This document shows, piece by piece, positions 1 through 8,160 of a stretch of DNA of 64,000 nt. Position numbers and translations under genes: made by a program. Source of the DNA: Planctomycetales bacterium (GTDB lineage: Bacteria > Planctomycetota > Planctomycetia > Isosphaerales > Isosphaeraceae); assembly GCA_027451885.1 (NCBI GenBank), contig DAIDHX010000301.1, positions 1 to 64,000 on the forward strand, read 5' to 3'. Under the pieces are notes generated by a model. The model was given only the letters and a program-made list of their open reading frames with translations, made no database searches and was not told where the DNA came from. Within the stretch, counting starts at the first letter, position 1. Each line of letters starts with the position of its first letter.

Positions 1-1
1 C

Positions 2-904
2 ATGGACTTCAGCGGTTCGGGGGCGCTCGAGGTGCGTTATTTGCAGGGTCCGACCGGGATCCTGGCGCGGGAGTCCGCGAGCGGTGTGATCGCGTGGTAT
101 CTGTCCGACCGGCTGGGCACGGTGTCGGACGTCATTGACAACTTGGGGAACGTGATCGACCACGTGGATTACACGGCGTTTGGGTCGGTGATCGACGAGA
201 CCGCGCCGGGCGCGGGGGATCGGTTCGTGAGCTTCGCGGGGCTTGTCCGCGACAACGTCACGGGCCTGAACCTGGCGATCGAGCGTGCGGAAAACCCCAC
301 GATCGGCCGCTGGACGCAGCAGGATCCGCTCTCCTTCGCCGCCGGGGATGCGAACCTGTATCGGTATGTGGGGAATGGGGCATCAGAGCATTCAGACCCG
401 TACGGGACGAGTCCCTACAGCGTCCTGGCTGTTCTCGAGACGGGTATGGTTGGTCCAGACGGGCCAGGTCGAAAACGCCCCATTCCACCTGCGCCTCCTC
501 TTACCAGGCGGAGGCGCCGCAACGCGGATCCAACGCCCCCTGGGTCGGTCGGCGGTAATCCGAATGACCGTAGGGGCTTACCATATCGTAACTTCTGCCG
601 AACCAATCCCGTCGCTCATCGCACGCCGCCAACGTCCTATTTCCATCGATATAAGGAATACAACCATCCACCTAATTTCGGCCCAAATGGAAATTTTCCA
701 CCCAGTCTCGGAATGGGGCCTCCGAAGATCGAGATCTCTCCGTTCGATGGCCCTGTGGTCAGGCCAGGCGACCCCATCAAAAACCCTACTCCGAGTCCCC
801 CGAGGCGTCGAAATGGAGGCCCAGCCGCTGGTCCTGGTCTCGGGCCCATCTTCGGCAATCCACCCGTCCCCGGCACACGCGTCCCGCCTGATCGACCAAG
901 CTAA
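2..904 (+). CDS. RHS-repeat protein, C-terminal part (5' end outside window)
   Basis: This is the 3' end of a large RHS/YD-repeat gene; the reading frame is open to the window edge, so the ATG at 2 need not be the start. Residues about 30-135 are the RHS-associated core: an S-D-x-L-G-T-V segment, a D-Y-x-x-F-G segment, then I-G-R-W-T-Q-Q-D-P-L and N-L-Y-R-Y-V-G-N leading to D-P-Y-G. In this family the core ends a secreted shell that often carries a variable C-terminal tip, commonly a toxin. The tip here (about 136-300) is rich in proline, arginine and glycine, and I recognise no nuclease, deaminase or protease motif in it. It may be an inert or unknown tip. No recognisable immunity gene follows; the next genes are 23-residue repeat proteins. 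Confidence 0.85.
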   Translation: MDFSGSGALEVRYLQGPTGILARESASGVIAWYLSDRLGTVSDVIDNLGNVIDHVDYTAFGSVIDETAPGAGDRFVSFAGLVRDNVTGLNLAIERAENPTIGRWTQQDPLSFAAGDANLYRYVGNGASEHSDPYGTSPYSVLAVLETGMVGPDGPGRKRPIPPAPPLTRRRRRNADPTPPGSVGGNPNDRRGLPYRNFCRTNPVAHRTPPTSYFHRYKEYNHPPNFGPNGNFPPSLGMGPPKIEISPFDGPVVRPGDPIKNPTPSPPRRRNGGPAAGPGLGPIFGNPPVPGTRVPPDRPS

Positions 905-1022
905 ATGGGGATGACGTCCTTCGAACACGGATCACCTGGAGCCTGGGTTTCAAGAAGATCGATCGAGATTCCTTTCGGCGTGAGGTCTACTTGATTCTCC
1001 GAATAACGATTGGAGCATGCCG

Positions 1023-1955
1023 ATGATCAATCAGCATCCGGGCCGGGGCCATGCCTGCATCTGGTCCAGGCTTGTCTCCCTGATGGATGTCTGCACCGTG
1101 ATTGTGGTCTCCTTGATCGTTCTGTTTGCTTTGAACACAAGTCGACGACCAGCCGTTCCGCTCGAGCTCGAAGCGACAGGTCTCAGCGTCGTCGACGCCA
1201 CGAGGCAGGAAAGAGGGTTCATCGGACCCATGGAGGACGATTCGTTTGGTTTGTCGTTGAGCGATGGGGCCGGGCGAGATGCGGCTGCTTTCCTTACATA
1301 CCCGAATGGAGTGTGTTGCCTCTCCCTGTCGGAGGGAAAAGAGGATCTGATTCGAATGGTGATTGGCACCGACGCATTTCCATACCTGGAACTCAAGTCG
1401 ATCGGTGCCAGGCAGAAGGTATGGGTCGGCGAAACCGATTCCGCCCCGGGACGGCCGACGGGGCGCCTTGTTCTTTCTGGAAGTCAGGATAAATCTGGAA
1501 GGCTGGAAATCTCGGTTGAGGAAGACCAATCATTTCTGTTCATCGGAGATCATCTGGGGATTCATGAGCACATCTGCCTCAGCCCCAACGAGATGGGCAC
1601 TTCTACCTTTTGCGTGCACGGAGGCGCGTTAGCTCGAAAGGTTGGTCTCGGCGATCAGAGCGGCGACCTTGGGCTTGCGCTCTGGCGTGAGCAGGGACCC
1701 CTCGAGTTCGGGGTCCTACTTGATCCTCAGGGAGATCCGTTTTGGTACGACTGGGCCGCGAAGCAGCTTTGGGGGGATTTAACTCGTCGCGGATGTCTTA
1801 CAGATTTCCCGTTTTTTCAACGCCAGCCGCGCGAGCGTCTTGCTCCTGGGATAGATCTCAGATCGCGGATAGAACCACTGGCCAGCGAGCCGGACCCGAG
1901 GTTTCGCGAGACACCTTCTACAGATTTACATGAGAGCAACTCATATGTTCGTTGA
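1023..1955 (+). CDS. Membrane-anchored 23-residue-repeat protein, divergent member
   Basis: Function unknown. An N-terminal hydrophobic helix (about residues 18-38, V-C-T-V-I-V-V-S-L-I-V-L-F) is followed by an extracytoplasmic region. It opens with an E-L-E-A-T-G-L-S-V-V-D stretch, like the start of the repeat region in the next gene. The first three units keep the spacing of about 23 residues with hydrophobic positions 1 and 3 and D/E near 5. Later units are irregular and hard to set in register. ATG 1023 is preferred to ATG 1017 because GGAG at 1012-1015 is 7 bases from 1023 but only 1 from 1017. The 3' end overlaps the start of the following paralog by 26 bases, which suggests translational coupling. 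I infer a cell-envelope role only from the anchor. Confidence 0.75.
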   Translation: MINQHPGRGHACIWSRLVSLMDVCTVIVVSLIVLFALNTSRRPAVPLELEATGLSVVDATRQERGFIGPMEDDSFGLSLSDGAGRDAAAFLTYPNGVCCLSLSEGKEDLIRMVIGTDAFPYLELKSIGARQKVWVGETDSAPGRPTGRLVLSGSQDKSGRLEISVEEDQSFLFIGDHLGIHEHICLSPNEMGTSTFCVHGGALARKVGLGDQSGDLGLALWREQGPLEFGVLLDPQGDPFWYDWAAKQLWGDLTRRGCLTDFPFFQRQPRERLAPGIDLRSRIEPLASEPDPRFRETPSTDLHESNSYVR

Positions 1956-2730
1956 GTTTCCGAATCAGCCCCCCCGCTCCAGATTCCTTGCGAAGCTCAG
2001 CCTGATGCTAAGGTCCGCGTTCTTGACGGCGCTGATCTCATTGCTGATGGGGTCGCGTTCAGATGACAAGAGCGCACCGGCCAGGGAGCTTGAGGCGCAG
2101 CGTTTTGTCGTGAAGGACGCGGCGGGGCGTGCGCGATCGGTGTTTGGTGTAGGCCCGGAGGGAAGCGTCTCGCTGGAGCTTTTTGATGCCAGGGGCGTGG
2201 CTCGCGGGTGGATGACGGCTCCCGAAAAAGGCGGTGTGGCATTTAGCCTTGCTGACGAGAACCAAACGGTCAGGCTCTGGCTCTGTATCGACTCAAAGCA
2301 AGAACCCTACATCATTCTCAGGGGCGCTGACGGCACCAGGCGACTGATGCTAACCTGCGAAAGGGACGGTGCAGAGGATGTGGCCTCGATCCATCTCCTG
2401 AATAAGAAGGAAGAAGATCAACTCGTTCTCGTCGCTGGTTCAGATGGCAAGGCTTATCTACAAGCCTACGGCGCTCAGGCCAACGGCTCGTATGTCACGG
2501 TCGGGACGGACGACAAGTCGCCGCCGCGAATCGAAATCAGAGACCCGTCCCAGCAAAGAGTCGTCGTCCTGGGCGAGATGGCAGCGGCCTCGAATTTCGG
2601 CCTGACGCTCCGTGACGCCAACGGACCCAGGATCACGCTCGGTTTCAATGGCTCGGGCAAACCGTCGCTTCAGTTCCCGAGTCCACCTCCCAAACCGAAT
2701 GGACACCCATCGCTCGTGTCTACTAAGTAG
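1930..2730 (+). CDS. Exported 23-residue-repeat protein
   Basis: Function unknown. A basic N-terminus and a hydrophobic segment (about residues 22-41) look like a signal peptide or anchor. The rest is about eight units of roughly 23 residues (lengths counted 23, 23, 23, 26, 23, 24, 24, 22). Each starts with alternating hydrophobic residues, then D or N, then G near position 8, a second pair of hydrophobic residues, and often G near position 20. This pattern suggests stacked short beta strands, perhaps a beta solenoid; that is inference. The start overlaps the previous gene by 26 bases. ATG 1945 is also possible and neither start has a strong ribosome site. It is closely related in plan to the genes at 1023, 7228 and 8161. 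Confidence 0.8.
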   Translation: MRATHMFVEFPNQPPRSRFLAKLSLMLRSAFLTALISLLMGSRSDDKSAPARELEAQRFVVKDAAGRARSVFGVGPEGSVSLELFDARGVARGWMTAPEKGGVAFSLADENQTVRLWLCIDSKQEPYIILRGADGTRRLMLTCERDGAEDVASIHLLNKKEEDQLVLVAGSDGKAYLQAYGAQANGSYVTVGTDDKSPPRIEIRDPSQQRVVVLGEMAAASNFGLTLRDANGPRITLGFNGSGKPSLQFPSPPPKPNGHPSLVSTK

Positions 2731-2951
2731 CTCACAGGTCGAGGCTGAACAGAACAGTTGCTTTCGATCCCCGGGTTTTACTCCACCTCTACTACCAGGG
2801 GCACCTGGGTGGAAGTACGGATATGGACTCTTCGATGAGGGCTACGATTCTCGCAAGTATGACAGGTGAGGTAACAGAAAAGAGTCTTACGACCCTCCAG
2901 TACTTTATCTCCTTCCGATTGGTTCGCACTGACCGAGATTTGGGAGGCGTC

Positions 2952-3191
2952 ATGTCGCTTCTACGATGCAAGCGTCGTAAGAGAGTGCTGTGCATGGCCC
3001 TGCTGTGTGTGGTGCTATTCGGCGTTCTTCTCGCCCTGGCCTATAGAATGGTCATGATAGGGAGAGGCCTTGAAGAATTGTATGGACCCAGTGGTATGCT
3101 CGAAAAAGAGAGAGTGCGTTCATTTAAGGACTGGAAACTCTCGCACCCGGAGTGGACCGACCCCTCGATTGCTCCCTTACCAAACGATTAA
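2952..3191 (+). CDS. Small single-pass membrane protein, unknown function
   Basis: A 79-residue protein with a basic N-terminus (C-K-R-R-K-R), one strong hydrophobic helix (about residues 14-34) and a short polar tail containing an L-Y-G-P-S-G segment. The start at 2952 has GGGAGG at 2942-2947 just upstream, better than the upstream in-frame ATG at 2823. It follows the repeat-protein pair by about 220 bases on the same strand and may belong to the same unit. I recognise no family. The tail ends close to the convergent restriction-endonuclease gene. Confidence 0.5.
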   Translation: MSLLRCKRRKRVLCMALLCVVLFGVLLALAYRMVMIGRGLEELYGPSGMLEKERVRSFKDWKLSHPEWTDPSIAPLPND

Positions 3192-3551
3192 GCAGCACAC
3201 ATAGGTGATCACAGAATGCCTGCAGCGCTGTTGATGCAAACGCTCTGGTGTAGCGATTCAGATTGTTGGGGTGCTATCCAGCATTTGCCTTACCCTGCGT
3301 ACCTTCACCAAAATCTCATTGGGCATCACCTTCCAGCGATAACCTTCGGTCTGATCTTTGTGAGTGCAGAAGAAGCCACCCAGGAACAGGAGTCGCGACA
3401 CTGGCTGATGATCCGCTCGCGATCGAACATGCGAGAAATCGATGATCGCTCTACCTGGCCTGCCGAGAACGGGCCTGGTACATGGAAAATGGGTGTCTTG
3501 TGCGGGCCCGTTGTTCAAACGAATGGCCCTAGATCTGGCCCGTTCTCCGCT
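3192..3551. other. Gene-free stretch between convergent genes
   Basis: About 360 bases separate the small membrane protein gene from the 3' end of the nuclease gene on the other strand. Reading frames here have no recognisable product and one of them runs into the nuclease gene antisense. I found no convincing hairpin terminator or terminal repeat. Confidence 0.4.
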
Positions 3552-4604
3552 CTAAGACGTCGGCTCTTGTGTTCGAGTTTGGAATTCCCGCAGCCGTGTC
3601 CACTGGATCAGATGATTTAGATTTTCGAGTGTGAACACCTTACCCTGCGTCGCCAGCAGCAGTTTCTTCATGTCCTCACGCCGTACCTTAAAGCCGCGTC
3701 CGGCGATGCAGGCGATGACCTCGAAACGTGGCGGCTCACCTGGCTTGACATCCATCAGGCTCAACGCCCTCAGGTGCTGCACGCGAGTTACCTTGTCGCG
3801 GGCCGTGCCGTCGTCCTCGGTAACTTTGGCTTCGATGACGACCTGGGGGCTGAACTCATCGGGCACGATGAAATCAGGTGCCTGATCGAATCCGCTCACC
3901 CGCTCCGCCCGCTTGGTTTTCCGGAAGCTTACGCCGGATCGGGTCAGCACGCCCTCGATGGCCGTCTCGACCACATCGCCGACCAACTCGCTGACGGAAT
4001 CGCGGTGCCCGGCGAACGGTCGGCCCAGGAAACGCTCATACAGCACCATCGCATAGGGCACGCCGAGATCGGCCATCGGCCGGATGCTGGCCAGCCCGTT
4101 GCGGGTATCGGCCTTGTCCATCCTGTGCAGCACATCCTTCGGCACTTTCGGCACACCCTCCTTCAGAAGCTCGCAGGCGGTGTTGACCAACGCACGCAAC
4201 CGCTGGTCAGTGACCTGGCTCAACGTCCCCAATGGCGTCAGTGGTTGCATGCGAATCTTGCGGTCAAGCGAGCGGACAGCCCCTTGCGTGACTTCCACCC
4301 CGGCACGCTGGCCGGTGACGTAGGCCCATTCCGGAGGCGTGAAGCCGAGCACTGCCCGCAGCACGACGAACGCCACTGGAACGCGGCTAATCACATCGAG
4401 CACAGCGGCCGGAGTGATATTTCGGAAATTCACAGTCCCCTTTTTTAGTTCCTCATATCCCCGCTCAAACACCGGGTATTCGACAAAGCCCGGTCCTTTG
4501 GGCAGCGTCAGGAACTCCGATCGGAGGCACGCGAACACTGAATCCACATATGTGTCTAATTCTTCCTGAAGTTGCTCGAACGGAACCTCAAAGGGAAACG
4601 GCAT
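3552..4604 (-). CDS. Putative type II restriction endonuclease, PD-(D/E)XK fold
   Basis: A 350-residue protein read directly after a DNA methyltransferase. Near residues 243-260 it has P-D-F-I-V-P, then V-V-I-E-A-K-V-T. This is the spacing of a PD-(D/E)XK nuclease core (D about 244, E 258, K 260), followed by a D-K-V-T-R-V-Q-H-L helix. No ATPase or helicase motif is present, which fits a stand-alone type II enzyme; its recognition site cannot be read from sequence. ATG 4604 is chosen because AGGA lies 8 bases upstream; the frame is also open to ATGs at 4613 and 4646. It overlaps the methyltransferase stop by 17 bases, so the pair is probably co-translated. A modification-linked nuclease of another type cannot be excluded. 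Confidence 0.7.
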   Translation of the reverse strand: MPFPFEVPFEQLQEELDTYVDSVFACLRSEFLTLPKGPGFVEYPVFERGYEELKKGTVNFRNITPAAVLDVISRVPVAFVVLRAVLGFTPPEWAYVTGQRAGVEVTQGAVRSLDRKIRMQPLTPLGTLSQVTDQRLRALVNTACELLKEGVPKVPKDVLHRMDKADTRNGLASIRPMADLGVPYAMVLYERFLGRPFAGHRDSVSELVGDVVETAIEGVLTRSGVSFRKTKRAERVSGFDQAPDFIVPDEFSPQVVIEAKVTEDDGTARDKVTRVQHLRALSLMDVKPGEPPRFEVIACIAGRGFKVRREDMKKLLLATQGKVFTLENLNHLIQWTRLREFQTRTQEPTS

Positions 4605-6774
4605 CGCGGTCATCCTGCGGAAAAAGCTGCATCTGGCGTGGAACACCCGAGAATGTCGGTGCCGCGACCAGGTGATCTATCAGCCACTGAGCGTCGCCAA
4701 GTGAGGCGAACATGCGGGCAAAGCGTTCGAGGCGGGCCGATGCGGGCAGAGTGCCTTCCCAGTTTTGCCGCAGTCGTCCAATCGCATAACGGGCCAGGTG
4801 CCCAAACACCATGCAGCGAATATCACCCGCCGTCGGCTTCATTCCGGCCTTCCGCAGCATCGACAGTTCGGCCTGCATCACCGTCTCTAGCTCTCCCAGT
4901 GAGCCGAATGCCTGCCCCGGCCGCGTGCATCCCTGCGTCCGGCAAACGAATATCGTATCCACAATCGACGATCCAGTGCCGTGGATGTGGATGGAGCCGC
5001 CCATTTCAGCGGGACAAGGAAGCGTTGCCAGGCAAATCAGACCCGCATCGAGGATTGCCACGCCCACGGAGTGATAGGGTTCGATCCGGTTATGATGGAA
5101 AGTGAAGGCGAGCGGAGCGCCCGGCTTCAAAGCCCGCGACATGGCCCGCCACACGGCGGCTAGCCCATCGGTGAAATGCTCGATGCCGCGTGCTTGCGTC
5201 GCGTTGCCCGTCAGCTCCTCTGGAGCCCGCGACGATGGTAGGAGGAAGCCCTCGGTTTCCTCCCCCACCAACCGACGCAGCCAGACATAGCAGAAATCCA
5301 TCAACTCACCGTATTGGACGTTCCCGAAGTACGGTGGGTCTGTAAACACCGCATCCAGGCTCGATGGCAGCAGGTTTGCAGTGGTCGAACTGGCACAACG
5401 TAGCGTCACTGACCGCGTCGCAGAACCACTTCTCCTCTCGCCGATCCATTCGCCGTGTACAGGCACTGTCGTTTTGCGGCGGCCATCATGACGAACTTCA
5501 AAAGGCGCGTCGCAATAGCGCTTGGCCCGCGTGTATTTCTCGATTATGTTGGTCCAGCCGCCAGAGCCAACATTGGCCCCGTTGCCGTTGACAATGCCCA
5601 GCAGGTTCGACTCGCATTCCACCAGCCCGACCGGGAAGCCGTGGACCGAGAAAATGTCCAATGACTTCAGTGCGGTCGTGTCATAGCGGCAGAGCATATT
5701 CTGATAGCGCAGCAAGTCCGAAAGATTGGTCGCCAGAGCGTGCCGCACCCGTTCATCTCCCGTCTCAGCAATCTGACGGCAGCTCAGTTCTAGTCCCAAG
5801 AGCTGCCGCTCGTTGAATAACTCCCTGTAGAATCGGTATCCCCAGCGGTGCAGCCGATCGGTTTCGTCGCCTGGCAGGATTTCCTGATGCGGAACGAAGG
5901 TCGGAGACATGGATCGCCAGCGGCGAGTGACCGCCTCTACCTGCTTCAAATCATTAGCGTCGGGCTTCTTGAAAAACCGGCCTTTATGCCGCCCGTGATG
6001 CTTGGGATTGAAATACTCAATTGCGAACAGACGATGAAGTGGCGGACCCTGATCGGGTCGAGCATACGCGTTGTCGGCCCCGCAATGCGGGCAGGCACAG
6101 CGGCCCCGCTTGGCAGGGCCCTCGATCACCAAGGCACTGGCGCAGCCGAAGCATTGGCCCGGATGTCGCGCGTCGGCCACTTCGTTCAATTCGCCGCAGA
6201 CGGAGCAGACCAAGACATTGGCGGAGTGGCGGGTATCGTCAGCCAGGAGGTAGCCGGGAAACAAGTCGATTTGCTGGCCGCATTGATGGCAATCGACCAC
6301 TTTCACCCACAAGAAATACTTCACGGGAACGCCCGTATCGCCGTAACGCGGGCAGTCTGTTCGGTATGCCGCTCCGATCTCTTGTTGAAGGCGGGCCAGT
6401 AGCCCGGCAGATGCCTTGCGATAAGCTTCCAGATCGAGATGGCCGACCTCCTCGCGGACGATCCATGTCGCCATTGGGTTGATGTCGAACCCAACTATGT
6501 CGCAGCCGACGCGGTTGGCTTCGATCAACGGCGTTCCGCCGCCCATGAACGGGTCGGCAATGACGCGGCCCGAAAAATCGTTCGCCTCAAAGTAGGATTC
6601 CGTCAGCGGACGGTTGCCGAACTCGGCGAGGATCAGCCCCCTAAACAACGTGCCCGGCCGCCGGGCAAACCACTTGTGCACGGCGATGATCGGACGGTAG
6701 TTCTGTTGAATCTGCTTCTCTTTGAGTGCCAGCGAAGCGATCAAGCTTATATCAAAGTCGTTTTCAATGTTCAT
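4588..6774 (-). CDS. DNA methyltransferase with zinc ribbons, COG1743/DUF1156-like
   Basis: A 728-residue S-adenosylmethionine-dependent DNA methylase, most likely N6-adenine. The N-terminus has an H-K-W-F-A-R-R-P segment (about 33-40), then the cofactor motif D-P-F-M-G-G-G-T (about 74-81) followed by D-I-V-G-F-D-I-N-P. The catalytic T-D-P-P-Y is near residue 480. Between them are four C-x-x-C pairs (about 162-231) making zinc ribbons, as in the adenine-specific methylases grouped as COG1743. Motif order (cofactor first, DPPY later) is of the alpha type. The start could be ATG 6774 or GTG 6789; both have weak ribosome sites. It is the first gene of a two-gene restriction-modification operon with the nuclease at 3552-4604. 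Flanking genes on both sides belong to one repeat-protein family, which suggests the system was inserted there. Confidence 0.85.
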   Translation of the reverse strand: MNIENDFDISLIASLALKEKQIQQNYRPIIAVHKWFARRPGTLFRGLILAEFGNRPLTESYFEANDFSGRVIADPFMGGGTPLIEANRVGCDIVGFDINPMATWIVREEVGHLDLEAYRKASAGLLARLQQEIGAAYRTDCPRYGDTGVPVKYFLWVKVVDCHQCGQQIDLFPGYLLADDTRHSANVLVCSVCGELNEVADARHPGQCFGCASALVIEGPAKRGRCACPHCGADNAYARPDQGPPLHRLFAIEYFNPKHHGRHKGRFFKKPDANDLKQVEAVTRRWRSMSPTFVPHQEILPGDETDRLHRWGYRFYRELFNERQLLGLELSCRQIAETGDERVRHALATNLSDLLRYQNMLCRYDTTALKSLDIFSVHGFPVGLVECESNLLGIVNGNGANVGSGGWTNIIEKYTRAKRYCDAPFEVRHDGRRKTTVPVHGEWIGERRSGSATRSVTLRCASSTTANLLPSSLDAVFTDPPYFGNVQYGELMDFCYVWLRRLVGEETEGFLLPSSRAPEELTGNATQARGIEHFTDGLAAVWRAMSRALKPGAPLAFTFHHNRIEPYHSVGVAILDAGLICLATLPCPAEMGGSIHIHGTGSSIVDTIFVCRTQGCTRPGQAFGSLGELETVMQAELSMLRKAGMKPTAGDIRCMVFGHLARYAIGRLRQNWEGTLPASARLERFARMFASLGDAQWLIDHLVAAPTFSGVPRQMQLFPQDDRDAVSL

Positions 6775-6827
6775 GTCATCTTTTTTCACTGAATCGGCGT
6801 GGCACGGCCCTGCCGCGAGGCGACCCT

Positions 6828-6884
6828 AGTATACAAAAAGGCACAGCACAAGCCAGGGTGTGCTATCTCTGAGATTATTATCTC
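6828..6884 (-). promoter_or_regulatory. Candidate methyltransferase promoter with alternating half-sites
   Basis: On the - strand a TATACT hexamer (6833 to 6828) could be the -10 box for the methyltransferase. Upstream of it, 6865-6884 reads as three 5-base half-sites in alternating orientation: ATCTC, one base, GAGAT, four bases, ATCTC. Such an arrangement can bind a dimeric regulator. No -35 hexamer with good spacing was found, and no separate control-protein gene is present, so any regulator would be the methylase itself or a distant protein. Confidence 0.3.
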
Positions 6885-7227
6885 GGTTCTCGGCTTATTT
6901 TTGCTTTCCTATTCTCCCAGACAGTCCGGTCGTTCGAACCCTGCGGGGCTGTCGGAGAAGAGAGCAAAAGAAAAGAAGGCAAAAGAAGACACCCCAGAAC
7001 GGCGGAGAAGAAAGACGCAGAAGAAGACACACAAGGAGCCGGCTGGTGCGCTCGGCCTGGCCCGCGGAGAATCGGCCTGGCTTCTTCTGACCCTTCGTCA
7101 TCACATCTTGCCCATCGCAACCCGCAAGGAAAGCATTCCCGGGAGCAACCCCTGGTAAAGGGACATCGAAGAATGAAGAATTGTGACGGAAAGAATTGCA
7201 CCCACTGATCGTCAAGGAGTTCGATCG
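6885..7227. other. Gene-free stretch with purine-rich tract
   Basis: Roughly 340 bases precede the repeat gene at 7228. Positions about 6952-7035 are almost all A and G on the + strand, with repeated AAG and GAAG triplets. A frame running through it would give a lysine/arginine-rich low-complexity peptide that I do not believe is a gene. No terminal inverted repeats marking a mobile element edge were seen. Confidence 0.4.
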
Positions 7228-8157
7228 ATGCGACGCTCAACTGTTTCGGTGGCCGTGATCGCGACCGCTGTCCTGATCGCGTTTCGTCTGGGTAGTGCTC
7301 AGGCGAGGCAAGAGAAGCCGGCGCAGGAGCTGTCTGTGCAAGGGCTCAACCTGGTCGACGGACAGGGCCGGGTGATGGGGAGCTTGAGGCTCACGGAGAA
7401 GGGAGATCCGGTACTCGAGTTCATGAATCGCGATGGTAAGAAGGTTGCGGTGATGGCGGTCGACCCAGGCGGAGGGGCGCGCTTCTCGCTGAACGGACCG
7501 CGAGGCGACAGGAGGTTTTCGGTGGGTGTGAGCGAGGACGGCGAGTCGAGCCTCCGGATTCATGATGGCAAGGGGCAAGAGGTTTACAGGATTCTGGCGA
7601 CGGCCCGGGGAGCTGTGCGGCAAGAACTTCTGGATCGTGATGGAGCAGTACGCATTCGCTCCAGCGTGACTGAGGACGGCTGGGCCGAGCATGCGCTTTA
7701 CCACGAAAAAGGCGTTGCCGGATACGAAACGCGCGTGAGCCGGGCGGGCGAGGTCTTGCAGACCTTCCGTGATCGTACGGGGAAGCCCAGACTGGGGATT
7801 GGCATGAGCGCGAAGAATGAGGCCAGGCTGGATCTCTTCGACGCAGGAGGGAAACGGCGAGGAGGAATGCGCGCTGAGCCGGGCGGGCGCAGCGAGCTCA
7901 CCCTGGCCGATGATTCCGGGCGCTCGAGGGCGGCTCTGAGCGTCGACGGTGACGGGGCTCCCTCCATCCGAATGTGGAATCGGGATGGGATCGAAACGGT
8001 TGTGCTTTCCAGTCTCGAGACCGGCTTCAGCGGGCTCCGGCTGACGGATTCCCAGGGAGCGGCGTCCGTTCGATTGGGCGTGGACGAGCATGGGCAGCCC
8101 GCGCTCAACCTCGCTCCCGTCCTGGAATCCACTCCACAAAACAAGGAAGGTAAGTAA
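7228..8157 (+). CDS. Exported protein made of eleven gapless 23-residue repeats
   Basis: A 309-residue protein of unknown function. ATG 7228 is chosen because AAGGAG lies just upstream and the protein then begins with a signal peptide (M-R-R-S-T-V then a hydrophobic core to A-Q-A). From residue 40 to 292 the chain is exactly eleven 23-residue units without a single insertion. Position 8 is G in all eleven units and position 20 is G in ten. Positions 1, 3, 14 and 16 are mostly hydrophobic, position 5 is usually D or N, and R or K often follow the first G. The regularity suggests a beta solenoid in the periplasm or on the cell surface. It is followed after 3 bases by another family member, so the two are surely co-transcribed. 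Confidence 0.9.
   Translation: MRRSTVSVAVIATAVLIAFRLGSAQARQEKPAQELSVQGLNLVDGQGRVMGSLRLTEKGDPVLEFMNRDGKKVAVMAVDPGGGARFSLNGPRGDRRFSVGVSEDGESSLRIHDGKGQEVYRILATARGAVRQELLDRDGAVRIRSSVTEDGWAEHALYHEKGVAGYETRVSRAGEVLQTFRDRTGKPRLGIGMSAKNEARLDLFDAGGKRRGGMRAEPGGRSELTLADDSGRSRAALSVDGDGAPSIRMWNRDGIETVVLSSLETGFSGLRLTDSQGAASVRLGVDEHGQPALNLAPVLESTPQNKEGK
7345..8103 (+). repeat. Eleven tandem coding repeats of 69 bases
   Basis: In-frame tandem repeat coding for the 23-residue unit described in the gene at 7228-8157. Copies are diverged at DNA and protein level, so the array is old or under diversifying drift, but its length register is perfect over 759 bases. Confidence 0.85.
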
Positions 8158-8160
8158 GAC

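Noticed and set aside
285-914. A 209-residue frame overlapping the RHS tail
   Set aside because: It runs within the RHS frame, has no start context, and the RHS frame continues sensibly from the core.
3216-3620. A 134-residue + strand frame
   Set aside because: No recognisable domain, no ribosome site, and it enters the nuclease gene antisense.
6799-7158. A lysine/arginine-rich 119-residue frame
   Set aside because: It is a translation of the purine tract and lacks any protein-like pattern.
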